From the IMG/VR virus record IMGVR_UViG_3300027736_000047, positions 1 through 62,193 of that record: a stretch of 62,193 nucleotides of DNA, one strand, 5' to 3'. The stretch is from a virus. Below are positions 51,605 through 59,611 of the stretch, piece by piece. The notes beneath the pieces were generated by a model. It was given only the letters and a program-made list of their open reading frames with translations, searched no databases and was not told the DNA's origin. The translations under genes were made by a program, and so were the position numbers. Positions within the stretch are counted from its first letter, which is position 1; every line of letters starts with the position of its first letter.

Positions 51605-51804
51605 TGGCCGTTAACTCCTCTCGTTCAATGAATAAGTCACTTGATGAAGGTGCAACAGATGGAAAGTATCGTAAGGCTCGTCCTGATACTGAAGTAGGTC
51701 CAGAGTCATCTGGTACTGAAGCAAATCGTCAAACACTTCATCCCTTTTATGGTTATGGATTTCAAACCTCTGAATACCCAAATAAGGTAAACCCAGGTAA
51801 GTAA
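51604..51804 (+). CDS. Unrecognised micro-protein
   Basis: 66 residues: MAVNSSRSMNKSLDEGATDG, then RKARPDTEVGPESSGTEANR and FYGYGFQTSEYPNKVNPGK. Polar with a Tyr/Phe/Gly patch at the end; probably disordered. TAATGG overlap with the upstream gene. No family recognised. Confidence 0.45.
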   Translation: MAVNSSRSMNKSLDEGATDGKYRKARPDTEVGPESSGTEANRQTLHPFYGYGFQTSEYPNKVNPGK

Positions 51805-51806
51805 TC

Positions 51807-51974
51807 GTGGCTAACACTGTTCCAGATCGTGCTAATGATTCTAAAAGAAAACCAAATAAAAATACGTCATGTTGGAATTGTGGAACTGAAGTAAACGAAG
51901 AAGAAGGCTACCATTTAGTTGGTGGTTCTCCTGTTTGCCCATCTTGCATGGAAGAACACGAAAGAGGTAAGTAG
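51807..51974 (+). CDS. 55-residue zinc-ribbon protein (VPDRxND start)
   Basis: From GTG 51807: MANTVPDRANDSKRKPNKNT, then CWNCGTEVNEEEGYHL and VCPSCMEEHERGK. Two Cys-x-x-Cys pairs form a zinc ribbon. The N-terminus matches the gene at 50950. Placed 2 nt after the preceding stop and 2 nt before the next start. Confidence 0.6.
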   Translation: MANTVPDRANDSKRKPNKNTSCWNCGTEVNEEEGYHLVGGSPVCPSCMEEHERGK

Positions 51975-51976
51975 TA

Positions 51977-52189
51977 ATGGAATTTAATGATCGTCGCAAG
52001 TACGTTGCTACACAACGTGATAAAGGCGTTCATGTTGAAGCAACTAATGACCGTAACGATGTTGGCGGGGCTATTTACCAAACTGATTCTAAAGAAAAAG
52101 CAATTAAGTTACATGCTGATCGTATAAAAGGAATGGCCTTTGCTCCACGAAATAAAAAACGGAGATCAAAAGGAAGGAACTACCTGTAA
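51977..52189 (+). CDS. Basic micro-protein (FNDRR start)
   Basis: 70 residues: MEFNDRRKYVATQRDKGVHV, DRNDVGGAIYQTDSKEKAIK, then LHADRIKGMAFAPRNKKRRS. Beta-strand then helix, strongly basic end. Shares the FNDRR start with the gene at 51404. Confidence 0.5.
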   Translation: MEFNDRRKYVATQRDKGVHVEATNDRNDVGGAIYQTDSKEKAIKLHADRIKGMAFAPRNKKRRSKGRNYL

Positions 52190-52191
52190 TT

Positions 52192-52482
52192 ATGGGAAGC
52201 ACACAAGCAGAGGGCTACGCTGCACACGATAAACAGTTTAAACGCAATGGTAGTGCTGGTCTTCTTGCTCACTTGCAAGGTAATCATTATCCACCAGTTC
52301 CAGCGTCAATGCTTGGACCATCAAAACGTGCTATTAGTGCTGTAAATAAAGGTAAACATGATTCAAATATTAAACTTCCAGAAGGTATTTTGTATAAAGG
52401 TAAAAAATCTGCACCAGCATCTGCAATTGTTGAAGCACACCACCTACATGCGTGGTTAAACCCAGATCAATTTCAGGATTAG
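52192..52482 (+). CDS. Unrecognised small basic protein
   Basis: 96 residues: AAHDKQFKRNGSAGLLAHLQ, GNHYPPVPASMLGPSKRAIS, then IKLPEGILYKGKKSAPASAI and an end with AHHLHAWLNPDQF. Basic N-terminal two-thirds and a His-rich helix at the end. No family recognised. Confidence 0.5.
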   Translation: MGSTQAEGYAAHDKQFKRNGSAGLLAHLQGNHYPPVPASMLGPSKRAISAVNKGKHDSNIKLPEGILYKGKKSAPASAIVEAHHLHAWLNPDQFQD

Positions 52483-52484
52483 TT

Positions 52485-52844
52485 ATGAATAAACCACAGA
52501 GACTTGATAAAACAACTAGAGCAAAAGCCCCAGACTTTATTTCAAGTAAAATGCCTTTTCAAGCATCAGCATTATCAGGTGTAGAAGGTACAACTGGTCC
52601 TGGTCTTATGTCAGATGATGAAACTCGTGAGTATCGCAAGTCAAATCCAACATACACAGTACGTTCTTATGGAACGCCAATCGCATGGCACGGAGATGCT
52701 GGTTGGCAGCAATCAACTACAAAGTATTCCTCTACCACTTCTCGCCATCAAAGCATTGTAAAGCGTGCATTAAATGATCATTTTCAAAGTGGTCATGACA
52801 ATGCAAAGAATCCAGACTACGGCCTACCTCTTGGCGAAAAGTAA
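52485..52844 (+). CDS. Unrecognised small protein
   Basis: 119 residues from ATG 52485 (2 nt after the preceding stop). MNKPQRLDKTTRAKAPDFIS, MSDDETREYRKSNPTYTVRS, GTPIAWHGDAGWQQSTTKYS, then a basic helix HQSIVKRALNDHF. The Trp-His-Gly region and following Ser/Thr run are reminiscent of small phage enzymes but no motif is complete. Overlaps the next gene by 14 nt. Confidence 0.45.
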   Translation: MNKPQRLDKTTRAKAPDFISSKMPFQASALSGVEGTTGPGLMSDDETREYRKSNPTYTVRSYGTPIAWHGDAGWQQSTTKYSSTTSRHQSIVKRALNDHFQSGHDNAKNPDYGLPLGEK

Positions 52845-53007
52845 AAGCGGTGGGGGTCGTAATGACTCTCGTAAATGCGGTAAAGCAAACAAAAAACGCC
52901 CAAAGTCAAATGTAAACAAGGGTAAATCCTGTTGCGGATATTCATTTAACCGTACAGATCGTTTAGATCATAATCAAAGTCATCGTAAAATAGCCACAGC
53001 AGCCTAA
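52831..53007 (+). CDS. Very basic Cys-containing micro-protein
   Basis: 58 residues from TTG 52831: MAKSKSGGGRNDSRKCGKAN, KKRPKSNVNKGKSCCGYSF, then RTDRLDHNQSHRKIATAA. Lys/Arg/Asn-rich, with three Cys. The start is uncertain because the first ATG in frame is far upstream, inside the previous gene. It resembles the Lys/Cys micro-proteins of the 15-16 kb cluster in style. Confidence 0.4.
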   Translation: MAKSKSGGGRNDSRKCGKANKKRPKSNVNKGKSCCGYSFNRTDRLDHNQSHRKIATAA

Positions 53008-53043
53008 ATAGGCTAGGCTACACGGACTACCACAAGGAGCACT

Positions 53044-53592
53044 ATGAGTAACATACCCATTCTTGGTGAAAAGAAAACAGATAATGAACCAATGTTTCGT
53101 TTGTTGTTTTGTCTTGTCTGTCAAACATTAGAAGAGTTACCACCATACGATGGTGTTCCAGAACAAGATTATTTATTGACTGTTGCTTGTGAGAACCACG
53201 TATTTCCTTCTGGTGAACCACACAAAGGTAAATTATTTGTATTACCTCTACGGGTTTGGGCTAAATCTGAATCTAAAAAAGAAATTATTCGCCAGATTAA
53301 AGGTGGAGGATCTGCTGGTTTAGCAGAGATTGATGATACCTTTTATGACTCACGTTCCATATTTATGGATGATGCAATGACTTGTTATAAACGTCATAAC
53401 AAACCTGCCGATGGCTGCACTGACTGGCATGCCAGAGATAAGATGCTAGTTCCAAAAACTGTAAAAGAACGTGAAGCAGAAGGCATGGAAAAGTATGAAG
53501 AATCTCCAGGAGCAAAGACTTACTTATGTGATTTTTGTCCAGTAGCCATAGGTGTAGCAAAACGTAAACAACAATTGATGGGATTAAAATAG
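53044..53592 (+). CDS. Unrecognised Cys-rich protein
   Basis: 182 residues. FRLLFCLVCQTLEELPPYDG begins a Cys-x-x-Cys pair; LTVACENHVF, CYKRHNKPADGCTDWHARDK and YLCDFCPVAIGVAKRK add Cys/His sites, enough for two metal centres. CxxC near the start and end with His between suggests a treble-clef-like metal protein. AAGGAG precedes ATG 53044. No family recognised. Confidence 0.55.
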   Translation: MSNIPILGEKKTDNEPMFRLLFCLVCQTLEELPPYDGVPEQDYLLTVACENHVFPSGEPHKGKLFVLPLRVWAKSESKKEIIRQIKGGGSAGLAEIDDTFYDSRSIFMDDAMTCYKRHNKPADGCTDWHARDKMLVPKTVKEREAEGMEKYEESPGAKTYLCDFCPVAIGVAKRKQQLMGLK

Positions 53593-53879
53593 TGACTGAT
53601 AATCAAATTAAAACAGCCTTTACTGTAGGAATTAGACTTGATGGAAGTATTTTTACCGAAATATTGGAAACAAATGATGTAATTACTCAAAAGGCAACTA
53701 CTTTTGATATTTATCAAAGTTGTAAAGAAATAGTTTCTGACATTGATAGTCAATTACTTGCTGAAAGAGTAGCACGTACTGTAGTTGCTAGCCTACAACC
53801 AAGGGATAGCGCTACAGAACTTAAAGAAAAGTTGCTAAATGCACTAAGTGATAGAGGCATAGATACCCCACAATCCTAA
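53592..53879 (+). CDS. Unrecognised small protein
   Basis: 95 residues: IKTAFTVGIRLDGSIFTEIL is an N-terminal beta part; then YQSCKEIVSDIDSQLLAERV and RDSATELKEKLLNALSDRGI form helices. Start GTG 53592 overlaps the previous stop. A similar helix arrangement occurs in small DNA-binding proteins; no assignment. Confidence 0.5.
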   Translation: MTDNQIKTAFTVGIRLDGSIFTEILETNDVITQKATTFDIYQSCKEIVSDIDSQLLAERVARTVVASLQPRDSATELKEKLLNALSDRGIDTPQS

Positions 53880-53900
53880 ATAGACATAGACTATGTCTAT
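53880..53900. repeat. 21-bp near-perfect palindrome at a start codon
   Basis: ATAGACATAG (53880-53889), A, CTATGTCTAT (53891-53900) is a perfect 10-bp inverted repeat with a 1-nt centre. It covers both possible ATGs (53893, 53899) of the nucleotidyltransferase-like gene. The half-site recurs at 31131-31148. Candidate operator for a dimeric regulator. Confidence 0.6.
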
Positions 53901-54837
53901 GAATCATTTAGGTGGATTAGAGAATTATGTGGGACCTCTCCAACTAGAGGGATTTGCCACATCCTATTTTTCTGCCCCAGAACAAGAGTTAGATCAACAA
54001 CTCTTTACTAATACAACTTTAAAGGGTTGGGTTCGTAATGGTTTATTACAAAAACTTTATGACTTTTTAAATGCAGTTTATCGTCATCCTGACACTTGGA
54101 CAGTTGTTTGGTTGGCTGGATCTGCAGTTTCTTTCCAATGGGCAGCAGACCGTGAGCCTGGTGACTTAGATGTTTTAATTGGAATTGATTATATACAGTT
54201 TAGAAAAGCCCACCCAGAATATTTAGGTTTATCGGATGTAGAAATTAGTAAAATGTTAAATGAAGATTTTAGAGAAAATCTTCAACCAGAAATGAAAGAT
54301 TGGAATGGGTTTGAAGTTACTTTTTATGTAAATCCTGGTGCAACAGATATTAGAACTATTCAACCTTATGCTGCTTATGATTTAACTCATAATGAATGGA
54401 CTGTTTTTCCAAAACATGAAGGAGCCCAAACTAATCCAGCATGGGAATCTGCAGCACAAAAAGATCGTTCAATGGCATCTGATATTGTAATGCGTTACTC
54501 ACAAGCCCTAACTGAGTTACAAAATTCTAAAAATGATGCTGCTCGTCGTAATGCGGAATCTAAGTTACAGAGTGCATTAACTCAGGGATCAGCCCTCTTT
54601 GAAGATATACATCACTCTCGTAAGTATGCCTTTAGTAAAGAAGGTAAAGGTTATGATGATTTTTATAATTATAGATGGCAGGCTGGTAAAAAATATGGAA
54701 CAGTTCCAACCCTACGAAAGATGGCAGAGTATTTGAAATCTTATAAAACAAAACAAGCAGATGAAACTTATGGAATTGACTTACCTGATACACAAACACT
54801 AATAAGAAGAGCGGCGACATACCGAGCAAAGGGATAA
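53893..54837 (+). CDS. Nucleotidyltransferase-like protein
   Basis: 314 residues. TVVWLAGSAVSFQWAADREP, then GDLDVLIGID gives the Gly-Ser (76-77) and Asp-x-Asp (91, 93) of the Pol-beta nucleotidyltransferase superfamily. A third acidic residue would come from the strand with NGFEVTFYVNP, which ends in neutral residues, so activity is not certain. The C-terminal half is helical (SDIVMRYSQALTELQNSK, DLPDTQTLIRRAATYR). It might add nucleotides to protein or nucleic acid, as in antitoxin/toxin systems. Confidence 0.6.
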   Translation: MSMNHLGGLENYVGPLQLEGFATSYFSAPEQELDQQLFTNTTLKGWVRNGLLQKLYDFLNAVYRHPDTWTVVWLAGSAVSFQWAADREPGDLDVLIGIDYIQFRKAHPEYLGLSDVEISKMLNEDFRENLQPEMKDWNGFEVTFYVNPGATDIRTIQPYAAYDLTHNEWTVFPKHEGAQTNPAWESAAQKDRSMASDIVMRYSQALTELQNSKNDAARRNAESKLQSALTQGSALFEDIHHSRKYAFSKEGKGYDDFYNYRWQAGKKYGTVPTLRKMAEYLKSYKTKQADETYGIDLPDTQTLIRRAATYRAKG

Positions 54838-55326
54838 ATGAATATACTTGTATCACTAGACGGCGTACTTAGTTCGGACACAGGAGAACCAATCCGAGCA
54901 GGAGTAATGCTTTATTATGCTTTAAATTTAAATAACAGAGTGGCTCTTGTGACCTCAAGGAAGACTGAGGATGCAGAGCATTGGCTTCAATCCCATGGAA
55001 TCATCAACTATGATGATTTAATTGATTATTCTTTTAACCTTGAAGGTGAAGATTTAAAGAAACGTCAGTTTGTTATGAGCCGCAGTCGTGCTCCTATTGA
55101 GATGTATGTAGATGCTGATCCTGCTATGTGTGCGTGGGTATTTGAACAACAGGGTATCCCAGCCATTGTGTTTATGAATCCAGGGTATTTGGCTGTAGAA
55201 CATCGTCCCGATGCTCCTAAAAAGGTAAGAACATGGAATCAAATTGAAGAATCAATAAATAGAGTTAATGTTGCTAGATCAAAGGACGCAGCCAACCCAA
55301 AGGAACTAGAGTTCTGGGATGACTAA
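54838..55326 (+). CDS. HAD-like protein with altered first Asp
   Basis: 162 residues. ILVSLDGVLSSDTGEPIRAG occupies the HAD motif I place, where Asp-x-Asp-Gly is usual, but reads Ser-Leu-Asp-Gly, missing the nucleophile. VALVTSRKTEDAEHWLQSHG matches motif II, and MYVDADPAMCAWVFEQQGIP the motif IV/cap region. It may be a non-catalytic HAD fold or use a different residue. Overlaps the next gene by 8 nt. Confidence 0.55.
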   Translation: MNILVSLDGVLSSDTGEPIRAGVMLYYALNLNNRVALVTSRKTEDAEHWLQSHGIINYDDLIDYSFNLEGEDLKKRQFVMSRSRAPIEMYVDADPAMCAWVFEQQGIPAIVFMNPGYLAVEHRPDAPKKVRTWNQIEESINRVNVARSKDAANPKELEFWDD

Positions 55327-56824
55327 ACTTATATTTTCAGGTACTGAAGTTGGTTCCAATCGTACTTTGTTAGAAGGTATGAAAGTTGAGTCAATGGGAC
55401 TCAACTATTGGGGTCTTAGAAAACGTGGATTACCAAAGACAAAGTTATGGCTTATAAGCGAACACTTTACTCCAGAGACTCAAGTGTATGTTGAATCAGG
55501 CGCTGCCCAAGCAGACAAGGCTGGTTTATCAAAAGATGAGTTACTTGATTTAGCCGCAGACTATCAAGAGTTCCTAGTTAATAACGCAGACAGAGCCACA
55601 GCATTTCAAGAGTTTGATTCTTTAATTTTAGGCTTAGACTGGGTAGAAAAACAACGCCCCTTTTTCAGTAACGATCCAAAACTATGGGTAGTATGGCATC
55701 AAGAATACGGATTACCAACATTGAAAGAGATGTCACAGACGTATGGCAATGTCCTACTTCCTCACGCTGAGATTGAAGAGATAACTAACTTGGCGGCGGT
55801 CACCAGGAGTTACTCAAAGGAGTTTGGAACTAAGTACCATGCCCTTGGATGTGCTAAGCCAGACAATCTGAGACAGATACCATTTGTCACTGCCAGCACA
55901 TTGTCATGGCTATCGCCCATGAGAAGAGGAGAAACTATTATCTGGGATGGCACTAAGTTAGTGCGTTATCCAAAGAGAATGAAAGATCAAGCACGACCTA
56001 GATACAAGGCAATTGTGGAGAAGGCTGGACTAGACTATTTAGAGTTTGTACAAGATAGTGGAGTGGAATCAACTAAGGTTGCAGTCTGGTCATACAAGCG
56101 ATTAGAGGAATCAATGGACAAGAAAAGCCCTAATTTTCACATCATAAACGGTGGTAAGGGAGAGAAGTTATCTGATAATAGCGATGAGTTGTTAACAGGT
56201 CTTATGGGATTTGAAACCCCGTCATCTGATAACAGTGCTGTAGAAGTGCGGAAAGTTTCTGCCAGTGAAGTTGTGCAAAGAGATCCATCAGAGATTCAAA
56301 ACTTACCTGTCTTTGGGTATAAGATGAAGACAATAGTTGAAACTGATGAAGAAGGAAAGGATGTTCTTAAAGATGTTCCAATTATTAATAACCAGCACTC
56401 GTCACTTCGTCAATGCAATACCTGCTTTGTTGCCTCGAATTGTCCTGCTTTCAAACCTGACAATAGTTGTGCTTTCAACTTACCCGTTGAAGTAAAGACT
56501 AAAGATCAACTAAAGGCTTTACTTAACGCAATTATTGAAATGCAGGGCCAAAGAGTTGCTTTCATGCGTTTTGCAGAAGAAATGAATGGCGGATATGCTG
56601 ATCCCAATGTATCTCAAGAAATTGATCGTTTGTTTAAACTTGTTGGTAATTTAAAAGAATTAGAAGAAAATCGAGAGTTTGTTCGTATTACCGCAGAGCG
56701 TCAAAGTTCTGGCGGAGTTCTTTCTGCCATCTTTGGAGATCGAGCACAAGCACTTCGTGAACTACCCGATACTCTTAAAGAAGATACAGTAACAAAAATT
56801 ATTCAGCAATCAATAGAAGATTAG
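55319..56824 (+). CDS. Large unrecognised protein with Cys cluster, TIM-barrel-like
   Basis: 501 residues. Repeating strand-helix units: LIFSGTEVGSNRTLLEGMKV, VYVESGAAQADKAG, EFDSLILGLDWVEKQ, WVVWHQEYGLPTLKEM and KYHALGCAKPDNLRQIPFVT with STLSWLSPMRRGE. The HALG...S.LSW order recalls tRNA-guanine-transglycosylase/DpdA-type barrels, but the key Asp pair is not secure. At about residue 360 lies CNTCFVASNCPAFKPDNSC, four Cys spaced like a zinc or Fe-S site. The C-terminal 110 residues are helical. Function unknown. Confidence 0.45.
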   Translation: MTKLIFSGTEVGSNRTLLEGMKVESMGLNYWGLRKRGLPKTKLWLISEHFTPETQVYVESGAAQADKAGLSKDELLDLAADYQEFLVNNADRATAFQEFDSLILGLDWVEKQRPFFSNDPKLWVVWHQEYGLPTLKEMSQTYGNVLLPHAEIEEITNLAAVTRSYSKEFGTKYHALGCAKPDNLRQIPFVTASTLSWLSPMRRGETIIWDGTKLVRYPKRMKDQARPRYKAIVEKAGLDYLEFVQDSGVESTKVAVWSYKRLEESMDKKSPNFHIINGGKGEKLSDNSDELLTGLMGFETPSSDNSAVEVRKVSASEVVQRDPSEIQNLPVFGYKMKTIVETDEEGKDVLKDVPIINNQHSSLRQCNTCFVASNCPAFKPDNSCAFNLPVEVKTKDQLKALLNAIIEMQGQRVAFMRFAEEMNGGYADPNVSQEIDRLFKLVGNLKELEENREFVRITAERQSSGGVLSAIFGDRAQALRELPDTLKEDTVTKIIQQSIED

Positions 56825-56995
56825 TTATCTGATAACAGCAGGTGGAGAGTAGTGGATCATAGTGGAGGCAACTTTACCCTTTATCCTTTCTATAAGTAGT
56901 AAAGAAAGTTAACACATATGTGATAGGTTAACACCCGTCACAATACGCATTCCCATTGAGGGGTATTTGCATTCAATCAAAGATGGTAGGGGTTT
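56825..56995 (+). promoter_or_regulatory. Upstream region of the ribonucleotide reductase gene
   Basis: 171 bp without a gene. GTTAACAC occurs twice in direct orientation (56908-56915 and 56927-56934), and CACATATGTG (56913-56922) is a perfect 10-bp palindrome between them. TTACCCTTTATCCT (56874-56887) is shared with the gap at 47.75 kb. I read this as promoter plus operator; NrdR-box identity (a 16-bp palindrome) is not met by eye. Confidence 0.5.
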
Positions 56996-59035
56996 ATGAG
57001 TCTTTTTTCTTTTAAGTTAGCCGAAGAATTTGTTACACCGTATAGAGCAAAGAAAGCGCCATTTGGTTATCAAGATGCAGCGGGAAATTCGGTAGGTGAA
57101 ATTACTTTTCTTAGAACCTATTCACGACTTAAGCCAGATGGTACTAAAGAGACATGGGTAGACGTCTGCGAGAGAGTCATCAATGGAATGTACTCACTAC
57201 AAAAAGATCACGCTAAAACTAATCGTCTTCCATGGTCAGATGCCAAGGCAGCCTCATCTGCTAAAGAGGCATTTGATCGTCTATGGAACTTGAAATGGTC
57301 ACCACCTGGCCGTGGTCTATGGGTAATGGGAACTTCAATCGTTAACTCTCAGCGTAACTCAGCAGCCCTACAGAACTGTGCCTTTGTATCTACCGCATCC
57401 ATGACTAAGACTGATCCAGCCAAGCCTTTTGCGTTTTTAATGGAGGCGAGTATGCTTGGGGTTGGAGTTGGATTCGACGATAGGGGCGCCGATAAAGACT
57501 TTACAATCTACGAACCGCAAGAGGGGGAACCATATGTCATTCCAGATACCAGAGAAGGCTGGGTCGAATCAACAGCAATCTTACTTAACGCTTACCTACG
57601 CCCAGATTCTAAGTCTCCTACCTTCGACTATTCGCTTATCCGTAATGCGGGCGAACCAATTAAAACTTTCGGAGGAACAGCAGCAGGTCCAGAACCGCTC
57701 ATTAAGTTACATCATTACATCGATGGAATCTTCAAGCAACGTGCTGGTGAGAAACTTACCCGCACTGATATCGCTGATATTGGGAATCTCATTGGGGTTT
57801 GTGTTGTTTCTGGTAATGTTCGGCGGTCTGCTGAATTACTTATTGGTCGAATTGATGATCCTAATTTCTTAAATTTAAAAAATCCTGAAGCATTTCCAGA
57901 GCGTAACTCTTATGATCCAACAAAACCTGGTTGGGCATGGATGTCAAACAACTCTGTATCAGTTAATGTGGGAGATAACTTAGACACAATAATTGATGGT
58001 ATTGCTCGTAATGGTGAGCCAGGAGTTGTCTGGATGGATATCTCTAGGAAGTATGGCCGACTGGCTGATCCTGAGAATAATAAAGACTGGCGCATTATGG
58101 GGTACAACCCGTGTGCTGAACAATCTTTAGAGTCATATGAATGCTGTACTTTGGTTGAAACCTATCTTAATCGTCACGAAGATATTGATGACTTTAAGAG
58201 AACTTTAAAGTTTGCTTACCTATATGCAAAGACTGTGACTCTGCTTCCTACTCACTGGGAAGAAACTAACGCAATTATGCAAAGAAATCGTCGCATTGGA
58301 ACCTCTGTATCTGGTGTAGCAAACTTTGCCGATAACAAGGGTCTTCCAACTCTTCGTCTATGGATGGATGAAGGATATAAAGTTATTAAGAGTTACGACA
58401 ATACTTACTCAGAGTGGCTAGGTATTCGTGAGTCTATAAAGATGACTACAGTTAAACCAAGTGGAACAGTTAGCATCTTGGCAGGTGAATCACCTGGAGT
58501 TCACTGGACTGTTGGTGGTGCCTACTTTAATCGTGCTATTCGTTTTGCTAACTCTGATCCAATGCTTCCTTTGTTTAAGTTGGCTAACTATCGAGTAGAA
58601 CCAGCAAGTGAATCTCCTGATACAACTTCTGTTGTTTTCTTTCCAATTAAATCAAAGGCTAAACGTTCTGAAAAAGATGTAAGTATTTATGAAAAGATGG
58701 CACTTGCTGCTACTGCACAAAGATACTGGTCAGATAATTCTGTGTCTGTAACTATTTCTTTTGATCCAGAAACAGAGTCCTCGGCTATTGGTACGGCTTT
58801 GCATATGTACGATGGACAACTTAAAACTGTGTCTTTTTTACCTTCTGGTAATGCTACCTATCCTCAGATGCCTTACACTCAAATTACTGCTGAAGAGTAT
58901 GAAGCAGAAGGAACTATGAAATTATTTCCTATTGATCTGTCTGGTGTTTACGCTGGTATGGCTGCTGATGCTATTGGTGAGGCTTACTGCACAACTGATG
59001 CTTGCGAAGTTAGGTTAATTAAAGACAATCAATAA
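56996..59035 (+). CDS. Ribonucleotide reductase, class II (B12-dependent, monomeric type)
   Basis: 679 residues. Active-site Cys128 (LQNCAF), the NPCAEQ motif with Asn371, Cys373 and Glu375, then CC at 383-384, and a C-terminal Cys-x4-Cys (CTTDAC, 665-670) for redox exchange match adenosylcobalamin-dependent reductases of the Lactobacillus type. VVSGNVRRSAELLIG is the conserved substrate strand. It makes dNTPs for phage DNA synthesis and requires host B12. Start ATG 56996 follows GGTAGGGG. It is followed by a hairpin shared with the opposite-strand gene. Confidence 0.9.
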   Translation: MSLFSFKLAEEFVTPYRAKKAPFGYQDAAGNSVGEITFLRTYSRLKPDGTKETWVDVCERVINGMYSLQKDHAKTNRLPWSDAKAASSAKEAFDRLWNLKWSPPGRGLWVMGTSIVNSQRNSAALQNCAFVSTASMTKTDPAKPFAFLMEASMLGVGVGFDDRGADKDFTIYEPQEGEPYVIPDTREGWVESTAILLNAYLRPDSKSPTFDYSLIRNAGEPIKTFGGTAAGPEPLIKLHHYIDGIFKQRAGEKLTRTDIADIGNLIGVCVVSGNVRRSAELLIGRIDDPNFLNLKNPEAFPERNSYDPTKPGWAWMSNNSVSVNVGDNLDTIIDGIARNGEPGVVWMDISRKYGRLADPENNKDWRIMGYNPCAEQSLESYECCTLVETYLNRHEDIDDFKRTLKFAYLYAKTVTLLPTHWEETNAIMQRNRRIGTSVSGVANFADNKGLPTLRLWMDEGYKVIKSYDNTYSEWLGIRESIKMTTVKPSGTVSILAGESPGVHWTVGGAYFNRAIRFANSDPMLPLFKLANYRVEPASESPDTTSVVFFPIKSKAKRSEKDVSIYEKMALAATAQRYWSDNSVSVTISFDPETESSAIGTALHMYDGQLKTVSFLPSGNATYPQMPYTQITAEEYEAEGTMKLFPIDLSGVYAGMAADAIGEAYCTTDACEVRLIKDNQ

Positions 59036-59054
59036 CCTTTTGGTATTGCTTTGC

Positions 59055-59207
59055 TTAAGCCTCACCTTTTGGTGGGGCTTCTGCTTTTACTTCTAGTTTG
59101 TCTACATAACTACCAATAGGTTCTGCGTGGCTATCGCAACAAACTGACCCATCTACCCATACATACCATTCAACTTTATTAGCACAGTCTTCTACATAAC
59201 ACTTCAC
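59055..59207 (-). CDS. 50-residue Cys-rich protein
   Basis: Starts at GTG (59207-59205), whose bases overlap the stop of the upstream gene (GTGA), with AGAGGTGG as ribosome site; a start further upstream would lie in the neighbour. The product reads VKCYVEDCANKVEWYVWVDG, then SVCCDSHAEPIG: Cys3, Cys8, Cys23, Cys24 and His27 could bind zinc. Ends AEAPPKGEA. Function unknown. Confidence 0.55.
   Translation of the reverse strand: MKCYVEDCANKVEWYVWVDGSVCCDSHAEPIGSYVDKLEVKAEAPPKGEA
59057..59080 (+). terminator. Hairpin between convergent genes
   Basis: AAGCCTCACC (59057-59066), TTTT, GGTGGGGCTT (59071-59080) pair over 10 bp with one wobble. On the plus strand CTGCTTTTACTTCT follows, a weak T tract. 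It most likely ends reductase transcription; on the minus strand it lies inside the last codons of the small Cys gene. Confidence 0.55.
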
Positions 59208-59560
59208 TTTTCCACCTCTTTTGGTATGGCTTTGCTTTGCTTGGCTATGACTTTGCAATACGCTGTCTTGTGAATCTTTACTTTGTCTTCAATTTTTAAT
59301 AGAGGTCTAATGTCTATATTGTGTTTAAGAACTACCTTTGTTATGGCTTGTTCACATGCAGGACAGACTAATACCAAACATTCTGTTGTTGTATAGTCTT
59401 TCCGCCAGCCTAAATGGATTAACTTATTCCAAAACAATTCTTCGGTATATGGAATAAAACTTAATTCTTCTTGATAATAATGTTTATACTGAGTTTGCTT
59501 GTGCTTTATATACCCCTGATTTAAGTCGTCATAGCGATCTACAAATTGTTTCCCATTCAT
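59204..59560 (-). CDS. Unrecognised protein with Cys pair
   Basis: 118 residues: MNGKQFVDRYDDLNQGYIKH, FWNKLIHLGWRKDYTTTECL, then LVCPACEQAITKVVLKHNID and a Lys-rich end. CPAC suggests metal binding, with Cys-x-x-Cys pairing with other Cys/His. Ends in GTGA overlap with the next leftward gene. AGGAGCGG precedes its ATG. Unknown role in the lysogeny-side module. Confidence 0.5.
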   Translation of the reverse strand: MNGKQFVDRYDDLNQGYIKHKQTQYKHYYQEELSFIPYTEELFWNKLIHLGWRKDYTTTECLVLVCPACEQAITKVVLKHNIDIRPLLKIEDKVKIHKTAYCKVIAKQSKAIPKEVEK

Positions 59561-59579
59561 ATCCGCTCCTAACTAACTG

Positions 59580-59611
59580 ACTAACTTCTCCTGGTTGCCA
59601 GGTAAGTTAGT
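59580..59611. repeat. ACTAACT inverted pair with inner hairpin
   Basis: ACTAACT (59580-59586) and AGTTAGT (59605-59611) flank CCTGG-TTG-CCAGG. Another ACTAACT lies at 59572-59578. The same heptamer pair occurs twice at 61797-61882. Located between the 59.2-59.6 kb gene start and the lysozyme-like gene. Confidence 0.6.

Noticed and set aside
56825-56995. NrdR box upstream of the reductase
   Set aside because: The palindrome CACATATGTG is only 10 bp and lacks the paired 16-bp NrdR consensus boxes, so I did not name it.
57456-57872. 138-residue frame inside the ribonucleotide reductase gene
   Set aside because: It is out of frame with an intact, well-recognised reductase and has no ribosome site.
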